Shown here: positions 34,401 to 46,584 of the stretch, piece after piece
How positions within the stretch are numbered: position 1 is the first letter of the stretch
Layout of the letters: every line of letters starts with the position of its first letter
Source: Ophiostoma sp. CBS 140.51
Taxonomy: Eukaryota; Ascomycota; Sordariomycetes; Ophiostomatales; Ophiostomataceae
Length of the DNA: 64,000 nt
Reading direction: 5' to 3'
Assembly: GCA_029298735.1 (NCBI GenBank)
Contig: JANSLP010000030.1
Span: 62,001 to 126,000 of the forward strand
Notes under the pieces: model-generated
What the model saw: only the letters and a program-made list of their open reading frames with translations
Database searches by the model: none
Told to the model about the DNA's origin: nothing
Position numbers and translations under genes: made by a program

Positions 34401-35553
34401 TTTGCCGTTGACAGCTGCTCCTTCCTAAAAGGCAAACTTACAGCTGATAGCGACCGCCAGGTCTGGCCTTCGGCTAATTAGACGCGCTGTTGGCTGCGTT
34501 TGGTGGCGGAAAGGACCAGGTGTGACCCACCGCCCAACCAACCATACTGCGCGTGGCAGAAGGTGGGGGGAGGAAAGAAGCTTGACAAGCGCCGGCGCTT
34601 AACACTGCCCGTCGTGCTTTCCGCAATTGGAGAGAGGGGCCGCCGGCAAGTCGTGCCTGCCCAAGAACCAAAAACCACTGAACGCGTCCAGGTCATTGCC
34701 CCCCTAAAAAGCTCCACAATCCAGCCAATCACAACCCGTTCTGCCCACAGCTCAACGCCCATCAAAACATCACGGATTTGGTGCAAAGCAAGCATCACAT
34801 CGAGAAAACGACGAAACGAGAAAACAGCCAACAGAACGACACGAGGTGACAAGGTGACGAACCAGGGACCACCACACCCTCACGATTTGATCTTCTCACG
34901 GACCTGGCCATCGGATATGAAAAGGACTCAGATGCAGTAATATCTCGCGCAAAACCTCATTTTTGTTTTTCCTCCTCCAAGGGCGGCTGCATCGATTTCG
35001 AGACGTTGAGTCGGGCATCAAGCCAGCCGCTTCGCCATCTGTTTATCCCGCATCTTACACCCTTCCCATAATTTCCACATTGACCATCTTCATATCCATC
35101 AACCTATCGCGGTTGCCTGTCGCTTCGCGCGCGTATTTGCACGTCACATCCGCCAGCCCCCTCCTCTTCTCATCACCATTATCACCAGGGACGCACACAC
35201 CCCCTCTTTTCCGTTGCCACCTTTCCCTTTCCGGCCCTTCTTCCCCTCGCTTGGCGCTTAAGGCGCATGGGAGACGACGACAACACGACCAAAAGACGCG
35301 CAAAAGACGAGCAAACAAGAAGAGGCGTGTGCATTTGACGGTGCGGTGAAGGATCATAACGTCCCTCTCAACATCGAAACAATATCTCCAATCGACCTGC
35401 GGCAGGCAAGTGTCGGCCCTAACAGGACATCGAAGGATCGGCCGGTGAAGAGGAAGAAGCGCTACATCCGAACCTCGCATCTTCTTAAAGTACATCACCT
35501 TCACATCTTTAACAACCGCCCCGAGCGCGTATTGGTCTGATATCTCGCCAATC
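31423..35553. other. Gene-poor 4.1 kb region
   Basis: This is the longest stretch without a supported gene. It lies between two plus-strand genes and includes the APC2 leader (pyrimidine-rich from about 34950). A 203-codon minus-strand frame (33206-33817) has no recognisable similarity or codon bias and is within chance expectation. I see no terminal repeats, transposase remnants or RNA genes. Confidence 0.45.
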
Positions 35554-38500
35554 ATGGCCGTCGTCGAGAGCAGCTTTGCTACCCTGGATGATGCATTGAG
35601 GTCAGTGATCAAGGGCGTGTGCATCATCAGAGCATGGATGGAATAACCGAAAGGAGCAGACACCGACCACATACAGCCAAGACACGTACTGACATCCACA
35701 GGGCATCACAACAACAGGGTGGCCACGCTGCCGACCCATCACTACCCAACTGGAAGAACCAGCGTCGCCAAGTGTTCCGCTCCGTCTTCCAGACAGACAT
35801 CTCTCAGCCCACACCCCAAGCCACTCCCATTGCTGTCTTTCCAGACCTTGGCCAGGCCTTTGGCATTCCCGTGGCCGCAGGAGCTGCAGGAGCTGGAGGA
35901 GCTGGCGGCCCGGCTGCTGGTGGAGGACTCTCGCAGTCACAGGACAGTGAAGACCTCGAACTGCCTGACGCCCATGAGGCCGCACCCCCACCGCGTAGAG
36001 GATTGCGCGGCTCCAGCGTCTCCTTTGCACCACAGCCCCAAGTAAGCCCAGACACAGGCAGACACAGACGACGAGGTGGGCAAGGACGAGATGTGGCACC
36101 ACCAGCACTTGTGTCGTCCGAGTCTGCCGCCGACGACCAGATTCGCTTTGACCGTGCATGGCATGTGGTTACCGCCCGCATTGCCCTGCCCTCGTCTGTT
36201 GCGGTCGAGGATTCCTTTGGCACCCTGGCCCCCGAGTCGCAGCTGCTCTCGTCACAGGACGCTGCTACAGAGACAGAGTTTCAAGAGGCTCTCCGTCTCG
36301 TTCTGCACGCAAAGACGATCCTTCCACGCGCTGCACATGTCGAGGACGTTCTGGCTTGGCACACTCATCAGGTGCGCCGCCACTATGCCCAGCACGTGCT
36401 ACCCATGCTCTCGGCCTGTGCTGGTGAAGCTCCGGCATCCGTGGCTCCGGGTGATCTCCGGTACTACGACCACCACATGAATGTTGTCGTGAACAGTGTT
36501 CGGACGTTGGAGGCCGCGTTTCGCTTGTATTTCTATGGGTTAATGCTGCTTGCGCGTGGCCTGCCAACGGGTGAGGAGCCGAGTACTGGTGACAGCGACG
36601 ATGATACTCCACCGCCTCCACCAACTGCAGATGCTGTTGTGTCCCGGTTCCGGCAGGACGTAAACGCCCTTGTGGCCAACTCGACACCGGAGGGTCTCAC
36701 AGTCTCTCTCCGGATTGTGTTCACTCGCTTTGCAAGTGTCATTCTTGGCTTTGATCCTCCCAAGCCGGACGAGACAAGCACCTCTACTACATCCGCCGCC
36801 AACAGCGGTACACCGTTCAGAAGGCGAAGTGCCCAGGGAGCACCGATTTCGCCTGCACCGAAACAAAAGAAGCCGTTGTCGTCTTCGGCAGCGGTAACAC
36901 CTCGTCCGCCGGCCGATGACGATAGCCGCGTCCAGCTGCTGCGACAGCAGATGCACGAGATCCTCGTGCCACTGCACAATGTCGGCCTCGCCGGCGAGAA
37001 CTTCCAGATCTTGTTTGCCGAGATCATGGACGAAAAGATGATGGAGTTTATTCAGCTCTCCTTCTCGGGGAGCTGGAGTGAGGCCGATGCAGAGGCGGCC
37101 GCTTCGGGAGACCGAAGTGCCCTGTTGTCATCAAGCTTCTCAGCCAGCTTTGGAGCAAGTTCCGGCACACCGTCTCGTCCCGGACGCCAGTCCAAGGGTC
37201 CCAATGCGCCCTCAGCTTGCATCGGTGCGCTCAACAATTGGATTGAGAATCACTTTGCGCGTCTGGCCCATGAAGTGTTGGGACGCATTGGTGCTACGGG
37301 TGCTGGTGGCTCACGCGAAGCTGTCTCGCTGTCCGACGTCAACAAGTGGAAGGAGGTAGCTTTGGGTCGGCTGTCTGCTCTCCGAATGACTGAGCTCTTT
37401 GACATTGTCCTGCACTGGCCGCAGAGCCGTGCTGGCCTCGAAGACTTGCGCATCAGCGTCACCACACCGCAACGCCGCTCGCAGCTTGTATCAACATTTA
37501 TGGCGGCTCTACGAAAGCGCTTGTTGCATCCGGCGTGCTCGACACTCGAGATCTTGCAAGTCTACGTTGCTATGATCCGTACCTTCCACGCTCTCGACCC
37601 GTCCAATGTGCTGCTCAGTGCGGCCGTTGCTCCGCTGCAGTTCTACCTCTGCCAGCGTGAAGATGCAGTGCGCATTGTGGTGGACGGTCTGCTGGCCGAT
37701 CCAGAGAGCATATACGCAACCAACATGACAGCCGCCAACCGCATCGAGAGGTCTCGTCTGCGGTCAACAACATCCATGTCGGGCTCGGCAACAGCACCCT
37801 TGGTTGACAAGGCCAAGCTCGTCGAGCTTGCCGGCATCCTCAACGACCCGTCACAACAGAGACGTAGACATGTGGACGAAGAGGAGCTGGACTGGAACGA
37901 CATGGACTGGGTGCCCGACCCCATTGACGCCGGTACCAACTATCGCCGTCCCAAGTCGGAGGACGTCATCGGCACCCTGATTAGCGCTCTGGGTTCGCGC
38001 GAGGCGTTCACCAAGGAGTTCCAGAACATTATCGCTGAGCGTCTGCTCTCGGACCAAGAGTCGTTTGCCAAGGAGATCAAGGTGCTTAACTTGCTCAAGA
38101 AGCGCTTTGGTGAGAGCTCGCTGCAGAGCTGTGAGGTCATGATCCGCGACGTCCAGGACTCGGGCCACTTTGACGCCATCGTGGAACACCTGTTGCGTCT
38201 TCACAGACAAGGCGCCCTTGCTTCCGCGCCCCGTCCCACACCCGGTGTCCCTCCGAACAGTATCGAGTACCAGGCCAAGATTTTGTCGCGTCTCTACTGG
38301 CCCGGCCTGGGCCCCGAACACTTCTTGCTACCACGCCCCGTGGCGGACACACAGAAGCTCTTTGACACCTTTTACGAGGCCAACAAGTCGGGCCGCAAGC
38401 TGGCCTGGCTCAACCAGCTGGGCCATGCCACGGTCGACCTCGAATTGGATGATCGTACCCTGCATTTGGACTGCAAGACGTACGAGGCGACCGTCATCTA

Positions 38501-39077
38501 CGCCTTCCAGGACGAAGCCGTTGCAGCCGAGCGTCTTGTTCGGACACCTCCAGTGACGCGGACCGTGCCGCAGCTGTACGAGATGCTTCAGATGGACGAA
38601 GACCTGATCGTGTCGGCGCTCGAGTTCTGGGCCGGTAAGAATGTGCTCATGCAGGACCGCCGTGACCCAGAGAAATATACAGTCATTGAGGATCTCGAGC
38701 GAGCCAAGGTCGAGCTCGAGCGCGAGCTGGCAAGAGAGGAGGCCGAACGCAAAAAGGCTGCCCAGGATGCTGAGTCCGCAGATGTGGCCACACAAGCCCC
38801 GGCACCTGCTGCCACAACCACTGCCGCACCCGCCCGCAGCAAGCGTGAGGCTCGCGCCGACGATGCCCAACGGACTGTCTACTGGCAGTTTATTGTCGGT
38901 ATGCTGACCAACAGCGCCGTGTCGATGCCCTTGGCCCAAATTGCCATGATGATGAAGATGCTTATTGCCGAGGGTTTCCCCTGGAGCAACGAAGAGCTGC
39001 AGGAGTTTTTGGGTGAGAAGGTGACGGACGGCGAGCTCGAGGTTGTTGGCGGCAAGTACCGGCTGGTTAAGAAGTAG
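35554..39077 (+). CDS. APC2: Anaphase-promoting complex subunit 2
   Basis: Exon 1 is 35554-35600 and exon 2 is 35702-39077, joined as LDDALR-ASQQQ over a 101-nt intron, giving 1,140 aa. APC2 is the cullin-like scaffold that, with the RING subunit APC11, forms the catalytic module of the APC/C ubiquitin ligase driving anaphase and mitotic exit. The cullin homology region lies in the second half (WNDMDWVPDPI, IIAERLL, RLYWPGL, LDCKTYEATVIYAF). The C-terminal winged-helix APC2 domain ends the protein (YWQFIVGMLTN to the last residue). The chain is longer than yeast or human APC2 (about 820-850 aa) because of low-complexity inserts near the N-terminus (Ala/Gly-rich) and around residues 335-430. 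It converges with the next gene. Confidence 0.93.
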
Positions 39078-39293
39078 CCAGCGTGCCGTCTATGATGCGA
39101 GTTTATAAGTACTATTAAGACGAAAGATAGAGCAATACTTTATACTAATGATGCTTTTATGAGAGAATGCCTTCTCGCTATGAATTTTGTGAACCCACCA
39201 TGCCCAACTCCAGAAACATAAACGCCGTGATCATATAACAATGCCCGTAAAGATGCTGAATAGAATATACCATAAAGGCATGCCGACAAACAT

Positions 39294-40793
39294 CTACCGC
39301 ACCCAGTCCTCAAAGTCGTCGGAAAACCAGACGGCCGCATTCAGGTAGCAATCCTGGATGTCACCCCATGTGCGGGCAGCATCCTTGATGGCACGCAGAG
39401 CTGGTTTGTTAGTGGGTGAACTTGTAAAAGAGATCAAAAGAAATCAGAAGAAGAAAAAAAAGAAAGGGGGGGGCCTACTCTTAATATAGTGCTCATCGGT
39501 GCTCCACCGCGACGACACGACCTGCTGCTCGACGTACGTCCAGCCCTTGGTCTTGCGGTAGTCTGAGGGAATACTGTCCTGGTCCACGATGGGCCGGCCC
39601 ACAGCCACATATGTCGCCAGCGTCAACAACCACCACTGCTGCAGCAGACCAACGTGCAGTGCGGGTGGGATTTCGGGAAGCAGCACACGCATCGCATGGC
39701 TTGACGTCAGCGCATGACAGACGAAGAAGTTGTAGGCATGTGTTCCGGGCTTCACAGAGGCTACAAGCATTTGTACAGACACATCTTGAGCTTCGCGGAC
39801 GCGCGGGGTCAGGTCGTTCTTGTCAAACTTGTCGTCGCCGCCTGTCGACAGGTCCCAGGCATGCCAGTACTCGAGCAGAGCCGTCTCGACTTCGGCCGAG
39901 GGCGGTTCCAGCATGACCGACTCGACACGGCTGCCCTTGGGAATGACATCAAAGCGCTTGTCCTTTGCGATGCGGTCGACCAGTTGTTGTAACGACAAAC
40001 CGCGGAGCGAGTCTGACACGTCGTTGTCCATCGGCAGTTTTCCAAACGTGTATCTCTTGGCATACTCGGGGTTGTACGTCACGGCCGTCATGCCCAGTGC
40101 CTCCATGGCGAGCACACGGCTGTCCATTTCGTAGGCGTAGGCCAAGTGGATGAGCGGGTGGCCGAGACCGCAAATCAGGCTGTTGAACAGGACGTACTTA
40201 TCCACCTCAGTGGTGCCCTTATCACCTTCACCCTCCCCATGGGGGGTCGCCCTGCTGCTGAAGATTGTGTCCACCTGGTCGCCCTCCACCTCCACCGTAT
40301 CGTCGTCGCCCCGTGGCCGGCCCTGGCCCAGCAAGTAGGTCTCGACGACCGTCCGCCAGTTGTACGCCACGCTGTGCTCCGCCAGCACATCCTCGAAAAA
40401 GTCAACGTACGCGCGCTGGTAGTCGGTGTCGCCCAAGTAGTCGCGCCAGTCGACATCGGCAATCTCGGCGGGGCTCGTCTGCCAGGCCTTGAGTTTGGGC
40501 GCAATGGCATCGTAAATGAGGTTGAGCTGTTCTGGGGTCGCCCCTAACAGATAGGCCGAACACAGGGCGTGGGCCATGTGGTTGTGGCGGCCATTGTCGT
40601 CGCCGTACAAGAGGGCATGGTTGACATGGTTACCGCGCAGGAGGTGCTTGAGTGTGCGCGGGCGTTTCTCCGGGCTGGTTTCAACGGCGTGGACAGGGGA
40701 AGATGGAAGACGGCGAGCCGCAGGAATCGACGAGGCGCCGGTGATGGCGTCGACAATGCGCCCAACGAGCGGGATCGAGGAAAGTAAAGCCAT
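39294..40793 (-). CDS. Questin oxidase-like protein (DUF4243 family)
   Basis: Exon 1 is 40793-39479 and exon 2 is 39400-39294, joined in phase 1 over a 78-nt intron that begins with a C8/T-rich run, giving 473 aa. The family includes questin oxidase GedK and AflY-like proteins that cleave polyketide anthraquinone rings. Visible family features are NHALLYGDDNGRHNHMAHAL near residue 55, FEDVL, a GLGHPLIHLAYAYE segment in the middle, and the C-terminal AARTWGDIQDCYLN block supplied by exon 2. No polyketide synthase or tailoring gene lies nearby, so a role outside a biosynthetic cluster is likely and its substrate is unknown. It shares a 665-bp divergent promoter with RPE1. Confidence 0.85.
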
Positions 40794-41458
40794 TGTGGTG
40801 GTGAGGAGGTCAATGTGAAAAACAAAGAAGGGGAGAGTTGATTCAATTATCGTAAATCAGTAGAAGGGTGATGCCGCCCTCAACGGAGCTGAATGAAATG
40901 TGCGAAATTCCGAGCAGCTCTTTGGCCGTTCTGTTGGGGAGGAAGTCTGAAAAGTGACGTGACCCCAAAAAAGCAGTTGACAATGGCCGCCCCACTTTCA
41001 GCTGTAAGAAAGGGACAGGAAGGAACGACAACAGACAACAGCTTCAAAACACCTGTGAGAGCCGCTCCTGCCCGTTGGGAACGGCCGCCACTGGGCCGCT
41101 CTTGCCCACTAGAATCGGTGTTAGTGCAGCCTTATTGCAGCTTTGTTTGTTGGTTGAATTGACTGAGTTGAGACTCGAACCGCGACACGAGGAAGGCGTA
41201 AAGGAGCCATCCATCGAGCCAACGAACCCCACTAGAGAAGGCGCTGACAGTGCTTTTGCTCCTTTCGCGGCAGGCGTGCCCCGCTATGGCTTTAGAGCTT
41301 CGAAACAGAGATCAGCTTTAAAACCTCAACTCGGCGATCTTGACTTCCACTTTTCTCCAGCTTCAAAACATACTCATTGCAGCTTCCCATCGCTCAATTG
41401 ACCCAATTCGACATACACCACTCTACACCAACAAATTACCTCCTTCTTGTCGCCCACT
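40794..41458. promoter_or_regulatory. Divergent promoter between questin oxidase-like gene and RPE1
   Basis: This 665-bp region drives two genes in opposite directions. It has no convincing ORF. A B-box-like GGTTCGAGTCT on the minus strand near 41170 is not part of a foldable tRNA. Confidence 0.6.
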
Positions 41459-42217
41459 ATGTCTCCTCCCGCCATCATCGCCCCCTCCATTCTGTCGGCC
41501 GACTTCGCCGCCCTCGGCCACGACTGCGCAAAGACCATGGACCAGGGCGCCGATTGGCTCCATGTCGACATTATGGACGGCCACTTTGTCCCCAACATTA
41601 CCTTTGGCCCCCCTGTTGTCGCCAAGATCCGTACCCACGTCGCCAACCCGGCCGACACCAACACGCCTCTGGGCCGCGGCACCTTTGACTGCCACATGAT
41701 GATTGCCGAGCCCAAGCGCTGGGTCCGCGAGTTCAAGGACGCCGGTGCCAACTTGTACTGCTTCCACTACGAGGCCGCCTTCTCCACCGCTGCCGAGACG
41801 CCCGCCGCCCAGTCGGAGCTCAAGACGTCGCCCCGCGAGCTCATTCGCTATATCCACTCGCTGGGCCTGCAAGCGGGCGTGGCCATTAAGCCTGCGACAC
41901 CCGTCGATGTGCTGTACGAGCTGGTCGAGGCGGCCAACGAGGCCGAGCGGCCCGACATGGTGCTGGTGATGACGGTGGAGCCCGGTTTCGGTGGCCAAAA
42001 GTTTATGGCGGACCAGATGCCCAAGGTGCAGGCGCTGCGGCAGCGGTACCCGGAGCTGAACATTGAGGTGGACGGCGGTCTGGGCCCTGGCACGATTGAT
42101 GTGGCGGCCGAGGCGGGCGCCAACGTGATTGTGGCCGGTTCGGCCGTGTTTGGTGCCAAGGACCCGTCCGAGGTCATCTCCAAGCTGCGGGAGGCTGTCA
42201 ACTCGCGGAGAAAGTAG
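41459..42217 (+). CDS. RPE1: Ribulose-phosphate 3-epimerase
   Basis: An intronless frame of 252 aa begins with ATG at 41459; the frame is open four codons upstream only through a TTG. The enzyme interconverts ribulose 5-phosphate and xylulose 5-phosphate in the non-oxidative pentose phosphate pathway in the cytosol. It is a (beta/alpha)8 barrel. Catalytic and metal-binding landmarks are present: SILSAD near the N-terminus, HVDIMDGHFVPNITFG, FDCHMMI, MTVEPGFGGQKF and the late IEVDGG. Length matches yeast RPE1 (238 aa) with a small loop insertion after the PKRW segment. Its 3' end is 206 bp from that of TPA1. Confidence 0.96.
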   Translation: MSPPAIIAPSILSADFAALGHDCAKTMDQGADWLHVDIMDGHFVPNITFGPPVVAKIRTHVANPADTNTPLGRGTFDCHMMIAEPKRWVREFKDAGANLYCFHYEAAFSTAAETPAAQSELKTSPRELIRYIHSLGLQAGVAIKPATPVDVLYELVEAANEAERPDMVLVMTVEPGFGGQKFMADQMPKVQALRQRYPELNIEVDGGLGPGTIDVAAEAGANVIVAGSAVFGAKDPSEVISKLREAVNSRRK

Positions 42218-42423
42218 AGAGTCGGAGCTTGACAGGGTTACATATGGAAGAGTACAAAAGGCATATATAGGTGTAAGGAGTTAGCTTTGGTGATTGGTGC
42301 AATATAATCAGTTTTCACATAAGTGAGAGACGCATAGTGAAGTAATGTGAAAGTCGTGGCTCGTTATTAAATCAAATGGCTATCTATTTTTTACAACATG
42401 GTCTACTTTTAACTCTGCCTCGC

Positions 42424-44528
42424 CTAATCCGAATCAGAGTCCTCACTGCTTGAGAAGCCGTTGAACTCTTCCTCAGACGACTCGCCCAGCGGCTTCTCAC
42501 TGGGTCCAGCAGCACCGTCCTCCTCGTCCTCGTCATCATCACCCTCCTCTTCCTCAATCTCGAACATGGCCGAGACGTCCCAGCGGTCACCGGGCGCCTT
42601 GCGGTTAATGTACTTGACAAAGCGCAGCGTGCCGCTGTCGCGCAACACAATAGTCATCTTGTTCCATGCGGCCGCCTGGAAGAACAAGATGTTGTCGTCG
42701 TCATTGCTCGACCGGTAGATGGCGGCGTCGTCGTTGGCATCATCGTCGCCTGCCATGTACACCTCGTGACCGCCGACCTCGGCCTCTTCAGGGTCTTCCT
42801 CAGTCTCCTCTTCGGCCTTCTTGGCTTCACCGTTCTTGCCGTTGGCCTTCTTCTTGCCGTTCTCCTTGCTCTCCTTCTTTGCGGGTGCCTTGTCCTTGCC
42901 CTTGCCCTTCACCTCCTCCTCCTCCTCCTCTTCCTCCTCTTCCTCGTCATCATCGTCCTCACCGTCGTTGTCGCCCCAGCCCTGCGTCGGCGTCAGACCC
43001 AGGTTCAACTCCAGCCGGGCCTCGCCGTCGTGGCCTGTCGCCAGGGTGTAGTCTTTGCCGTGGCGGAAGCGGCGCGCCGTCAGGTCAAACGACGAGACCG
43101 TTGTGCTCGTCGCCATCTCCAGCCACGTGCGGAACTGCATAGACGGCAGCAGCACGTCCAGCAGCTCGTACCACGGCGAGTCCTTGGGCGCGTCGCCCTG
43201 CTGAAGGTACAGGAATCGATGCTTGTGCGGCGGACGAGCGACCTGCCAGTCATCGCCGCCTGCGGTCTTCTCAGCAGCAGCAGCAGCCTTGGCCTCCTTT
43301 TCGCGCTTCTCAATGTCCTGGCGCAGACGCTCGGCAAAGCTCGCTTTGAGAATCGACGGCAGCGTAATGCTAGAGTTCTCGTCAAAGTGCTCGGCGATGC
43401 CCGTCAGGGTATCGGGCGTCAGGTACGACGGCGCAATGTACTTGAGCAAGAATTCGAGGTCCGACTCGTTGAACTCTTGGCTCGAACGGCTCTCTTGGCT
43501 GCTTTCACCGCCACCAACCTCCACCGTTTTCGGGAGAGGCCGGTCGTGCTGGTCCGGGTTGCCCTGCAGCTGCATCAGGCCGCTGTTCTTGGCCTGGGCC
43601 TCCTCGGCGCCCTGCACGAAGCCGTCCTCGCCCGGCTGCGGAATGTGGAACCAGCCGCTAATGGCCATGCGCACACGGCCACCCTGGACCTCGAGCTCTT
43701 CTGGGCTCGAAGCATGGTACACCTCCTCGACATCGTGGAAGCTCTCGCCGGGCTGCACCGCGAAAAAGCTCAGCTGGTTCCATGCGGGCGGGATGATCTT
43801 GACCGGGTCCGGACCGGGCGTCTTGGCCACCTCGCCGTTCTCGCCGGTCTTCTCCGAGGTGGGAAACAGCCGCAGCGCACCACCCCACTCGCTCTCCCAA
43901 GGGATATCCGGGTCCGTCAAGTACAGAATGTAGCTGACTTTGCGGCTGCCAATGACGTCGTCGTGGCACAGCAGGTAGCAGCCGGGGGTGTAGACATTGA
44001 TGGCCATGTCCGTCTTGCGACCGCTCAGGGGGCCACAACCGGTGATGTGGGAGACATAGTTGCGGAAGGACTCGGAATACAGAGCGTCGCGGAGAGCCAG
44101 CATCGACGGCAGTTTGGCCAAAGCCTCATCCTCGAGACCGTCGAGGTTGGCCAGGTCGCCCGACTGGTGGATCTTGTAAATATCCGTCTCCTTGGGCGTG
44201 AACGAGACGTTTTCACGAATCTCGTCGCGGACCGACCGCAGCAGAGAATCGTCGACGAGGCCGTGGATGACGGCGTGCTTGTAGGGTTCGGAAGCGGCGT
44301 ATTCGGCGGTGTAGCTGTCGAGGACGGACGAGTCGAAGAGGCCCTTGCGGAAGCGTTCCTTGGCGACTTCAGGCGAGATGGCTACGTCTATTAGCAGGAG
44401 AACTTATATCACATCGTACACTGTCTTTGACAAGCTCTTTTCGAGATTGGAAACTCACCCTTCTTGACGCGCTTGGCAGACGTCTTGCCCAAGGGGGCGT
44501 CCGCCTTTCTCTTTGTCGAGGCGGGCAT
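42424..44528 (-). CDS. TPA1: Tpa1/Ofd1 prolyl dihydroxylase-like 2-oxoglutarate oxygenase
   Basis: Exon 1 is 44528-44459 and exon 2 is 44387-42424, joined in phase 1 over a 71-nt intron (gtgagt, gctaatag), giving 677 aa. Family members hydroxylate a proline of ribosomal protein uS12 and affect translation termination; in fission yeast Ofd1 regulates Sre1 under low oxygen. The N-terminal oxygenase domain shows the iron and cosubstrate residues: H and D in CYLLCHDDV, a distal H in ESFHDVEEV, and R in RVRMAISGWFH. A second, catalytically inactive barrel follows. It is interrupted by a charged insert with a long Glu run and Lys-rich stretch (about nt 42780-42960). The N-terminus is basic (KRKADAPLGKTSAKRVKK), suggesting nuclear entry. 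The yeast protein is 644 aa. Confidence 0.92.
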
Positions 44529-46584
44529 TGCGGTGGTGTGTACTCGTCTGGCAATTGAAAACAGACGATGCGATGCAGTCGACAAAATCAAAGTTGTTGG
44601 GAAAAAGAAAGGGACAAAACCTGGTGAGCAGAGAAAATGAGAAAAAAAGTTTTCTGCAAAATGGGCTGATCACAGCTCAAGTACAGAGGAGCAACAGCAG
44701 AGGCGTGCCTTCTGATTCTGGGTCTACTAAGAATAAGAGGATCCGCGGTGCCTCCAGCCGCCTGCCTTTCTCACTTTTTTGGTTAAATTCTTTTTTTATT
44801 CTTTTTGTGCCGCTTTTCCACCTTTTCGCTAGTCACCGCCTTTGCCCCACTCTGTCCCCAGCTTTCCTTGTACTCACTGTCTCCCTGTGACGGTGCTGTT
44901 TCTTTGGTTTGCATGAGGCTACAAGCGCCAACAAACAAGAGCCTCTTTTACGTTCTCTCTTTCGTCCTGTTCCTGGCCTTTCTTCCTGTCATCGTCCCGT
45001 TCCTGTTCCTGGAACCAACGGTCTATATCATCATGCGCTATCAGTTGTCTACTCTAATAGACGCCCAAGAAATACTGCTTCTATTCAATTGTCAACGTCG
45101 TTTCCATTCCACCATCCATCTCATCTCTTTATGCATTTGAAGAGGGGAACTGTTGGCAAGACATTGGCTGCTTCGATCTACAGAGGGTCCCTTTTCTATG
45201 CACGAAAGCGCCGGCGATGCCATTGGCCGGGGAAGAAAGAGGCGGGATTTGAAGAGTGGAAGAGTAAAAGAGTGGAAGACATGCAAAAGAGAAACTTGTT
45301 TCTTTCCAGAATTGTTTGACTCGGCGTCGTTTCAGCCAGGTCGTAGAAGAGAAACAGAACCGACACAGAAACAGAAACATCGATCGCAGGAGGCACGAGC
45401 GCCAACAACAGCGTCAAAGTGTCTCGCAGTGTTGCGCAACGTGCGTGTCCCAAAATGCATGGACCAAAAGCATGGCAAAAGACCAATATGAGATCGAGAC
45501 CAGTCGATGCCCGTCATATGGAATTGGGCATCTGCTGTGTACTTGGTAGACTTCTTGCCCTGTTTACCGACTTGAATGCGTTGTCTGCGTTGTCAGCGGG
45601 CAGGTGCAGCTAGCTGCAATTACCCTTTTTGGCGGCCCAAAAGTGGCAATGATGATGATCGTTGCCATGTCGAGCCGGTTGCAACTTCCTCAACTTCCTC
45701 TCCTCCCAAAGTGAGGGTGTGAGATCGTGGGCGGCGACCGGAGCGCTCCTTCCTTGACTCGCTTCCCAACAGGCCCAGGTCGATTACGCTGCCCGCCTTG
45801 TTTCGTCTGCAGTGATCATCAGGAAAGTGCGAATGGTCGGACGGGACGAGTTGTTCCTTTTCCCAGTCGCCTATTGCTGAGTATGTGTTGGGAAGGAACT
45901 AAACGATTCCACACCACCTTTACGGTCTTGAAGGCTGTGTGCACCAGTGTGCATCAGCGAGCTGGCACAAATCATCAAAATGGGATAAAATCTTGATGGT
46001 TCAACGGAATAGTGTCTCCCCGGCGGCCTTCTTCTTTGCTTTGGGCCCGAAAATCTAGTTTTTTACACACTTTTCAGGCGATTTCGGTGGTTTCTGGTGT
46101 ATACCAAAAGTCCGCCGTTCCCCCCAATCGTAGTTACCTTCTTCGGCAACTGGGCATGCCCCTCTTTTTTTTTTCCTTTGCACAGCAAAAGCGCTCCTTC
46201 CCTGTCGTCTGACGTCGGTGGACCCGTTCGGTCGCCCAGCTCTCACGCAAGTCCGTGCCACTTCCCGCCCGCAATTGGCAAAGGGAGGAGAAAAGACGAA
46301 AGGTATGAGGAATTCCTATTACCACAACCAGACGACCCCAATGTGTCTCGTCTCGTCATAAGAACTGCTTATCCTCGATCTAGAGTTCTTTTGTGGTTTT
46401 GTTTTCTTTTCAATTATTTTATACTAGACTTACATGTAGCCTTTTCGGCTTTCCGTCCTTTCCACCTCATCCGACTCAGCATCTCTCCACCTTAACATCA
46501 TCAACGTCAACATCCGATATCCGATACCGATATCCATATCCCTTGATACTTTGTATCTTCACATCTACACCACACACATCCACA
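44529..46584. other. Divergent intergenic region
   Basis: This 2.06 kb lies between TPA1 (minus) and the next plus-strand gene. Only short frames without similarity are present. The last 150 bp before the downstream ATG are pyrimidine-rich leader. No RNA gene was recognised. Confidence 0.5.

Noticed and set aside
41150..41235. B-box-like GGTTCGAGTCT on the minus strand with a weak A-box
   Set aside because: Neither the T-stem nor the D-stem pairs and no acceptor stem can be drawn, so it is not a tRNA gene.
42766..44394. 542-codon ORF antisense to TPA1
   Set aside because: It is a mirror frame of a strongly biased coding sequence; TPA1 on the other strand has clear catalytic motifs.
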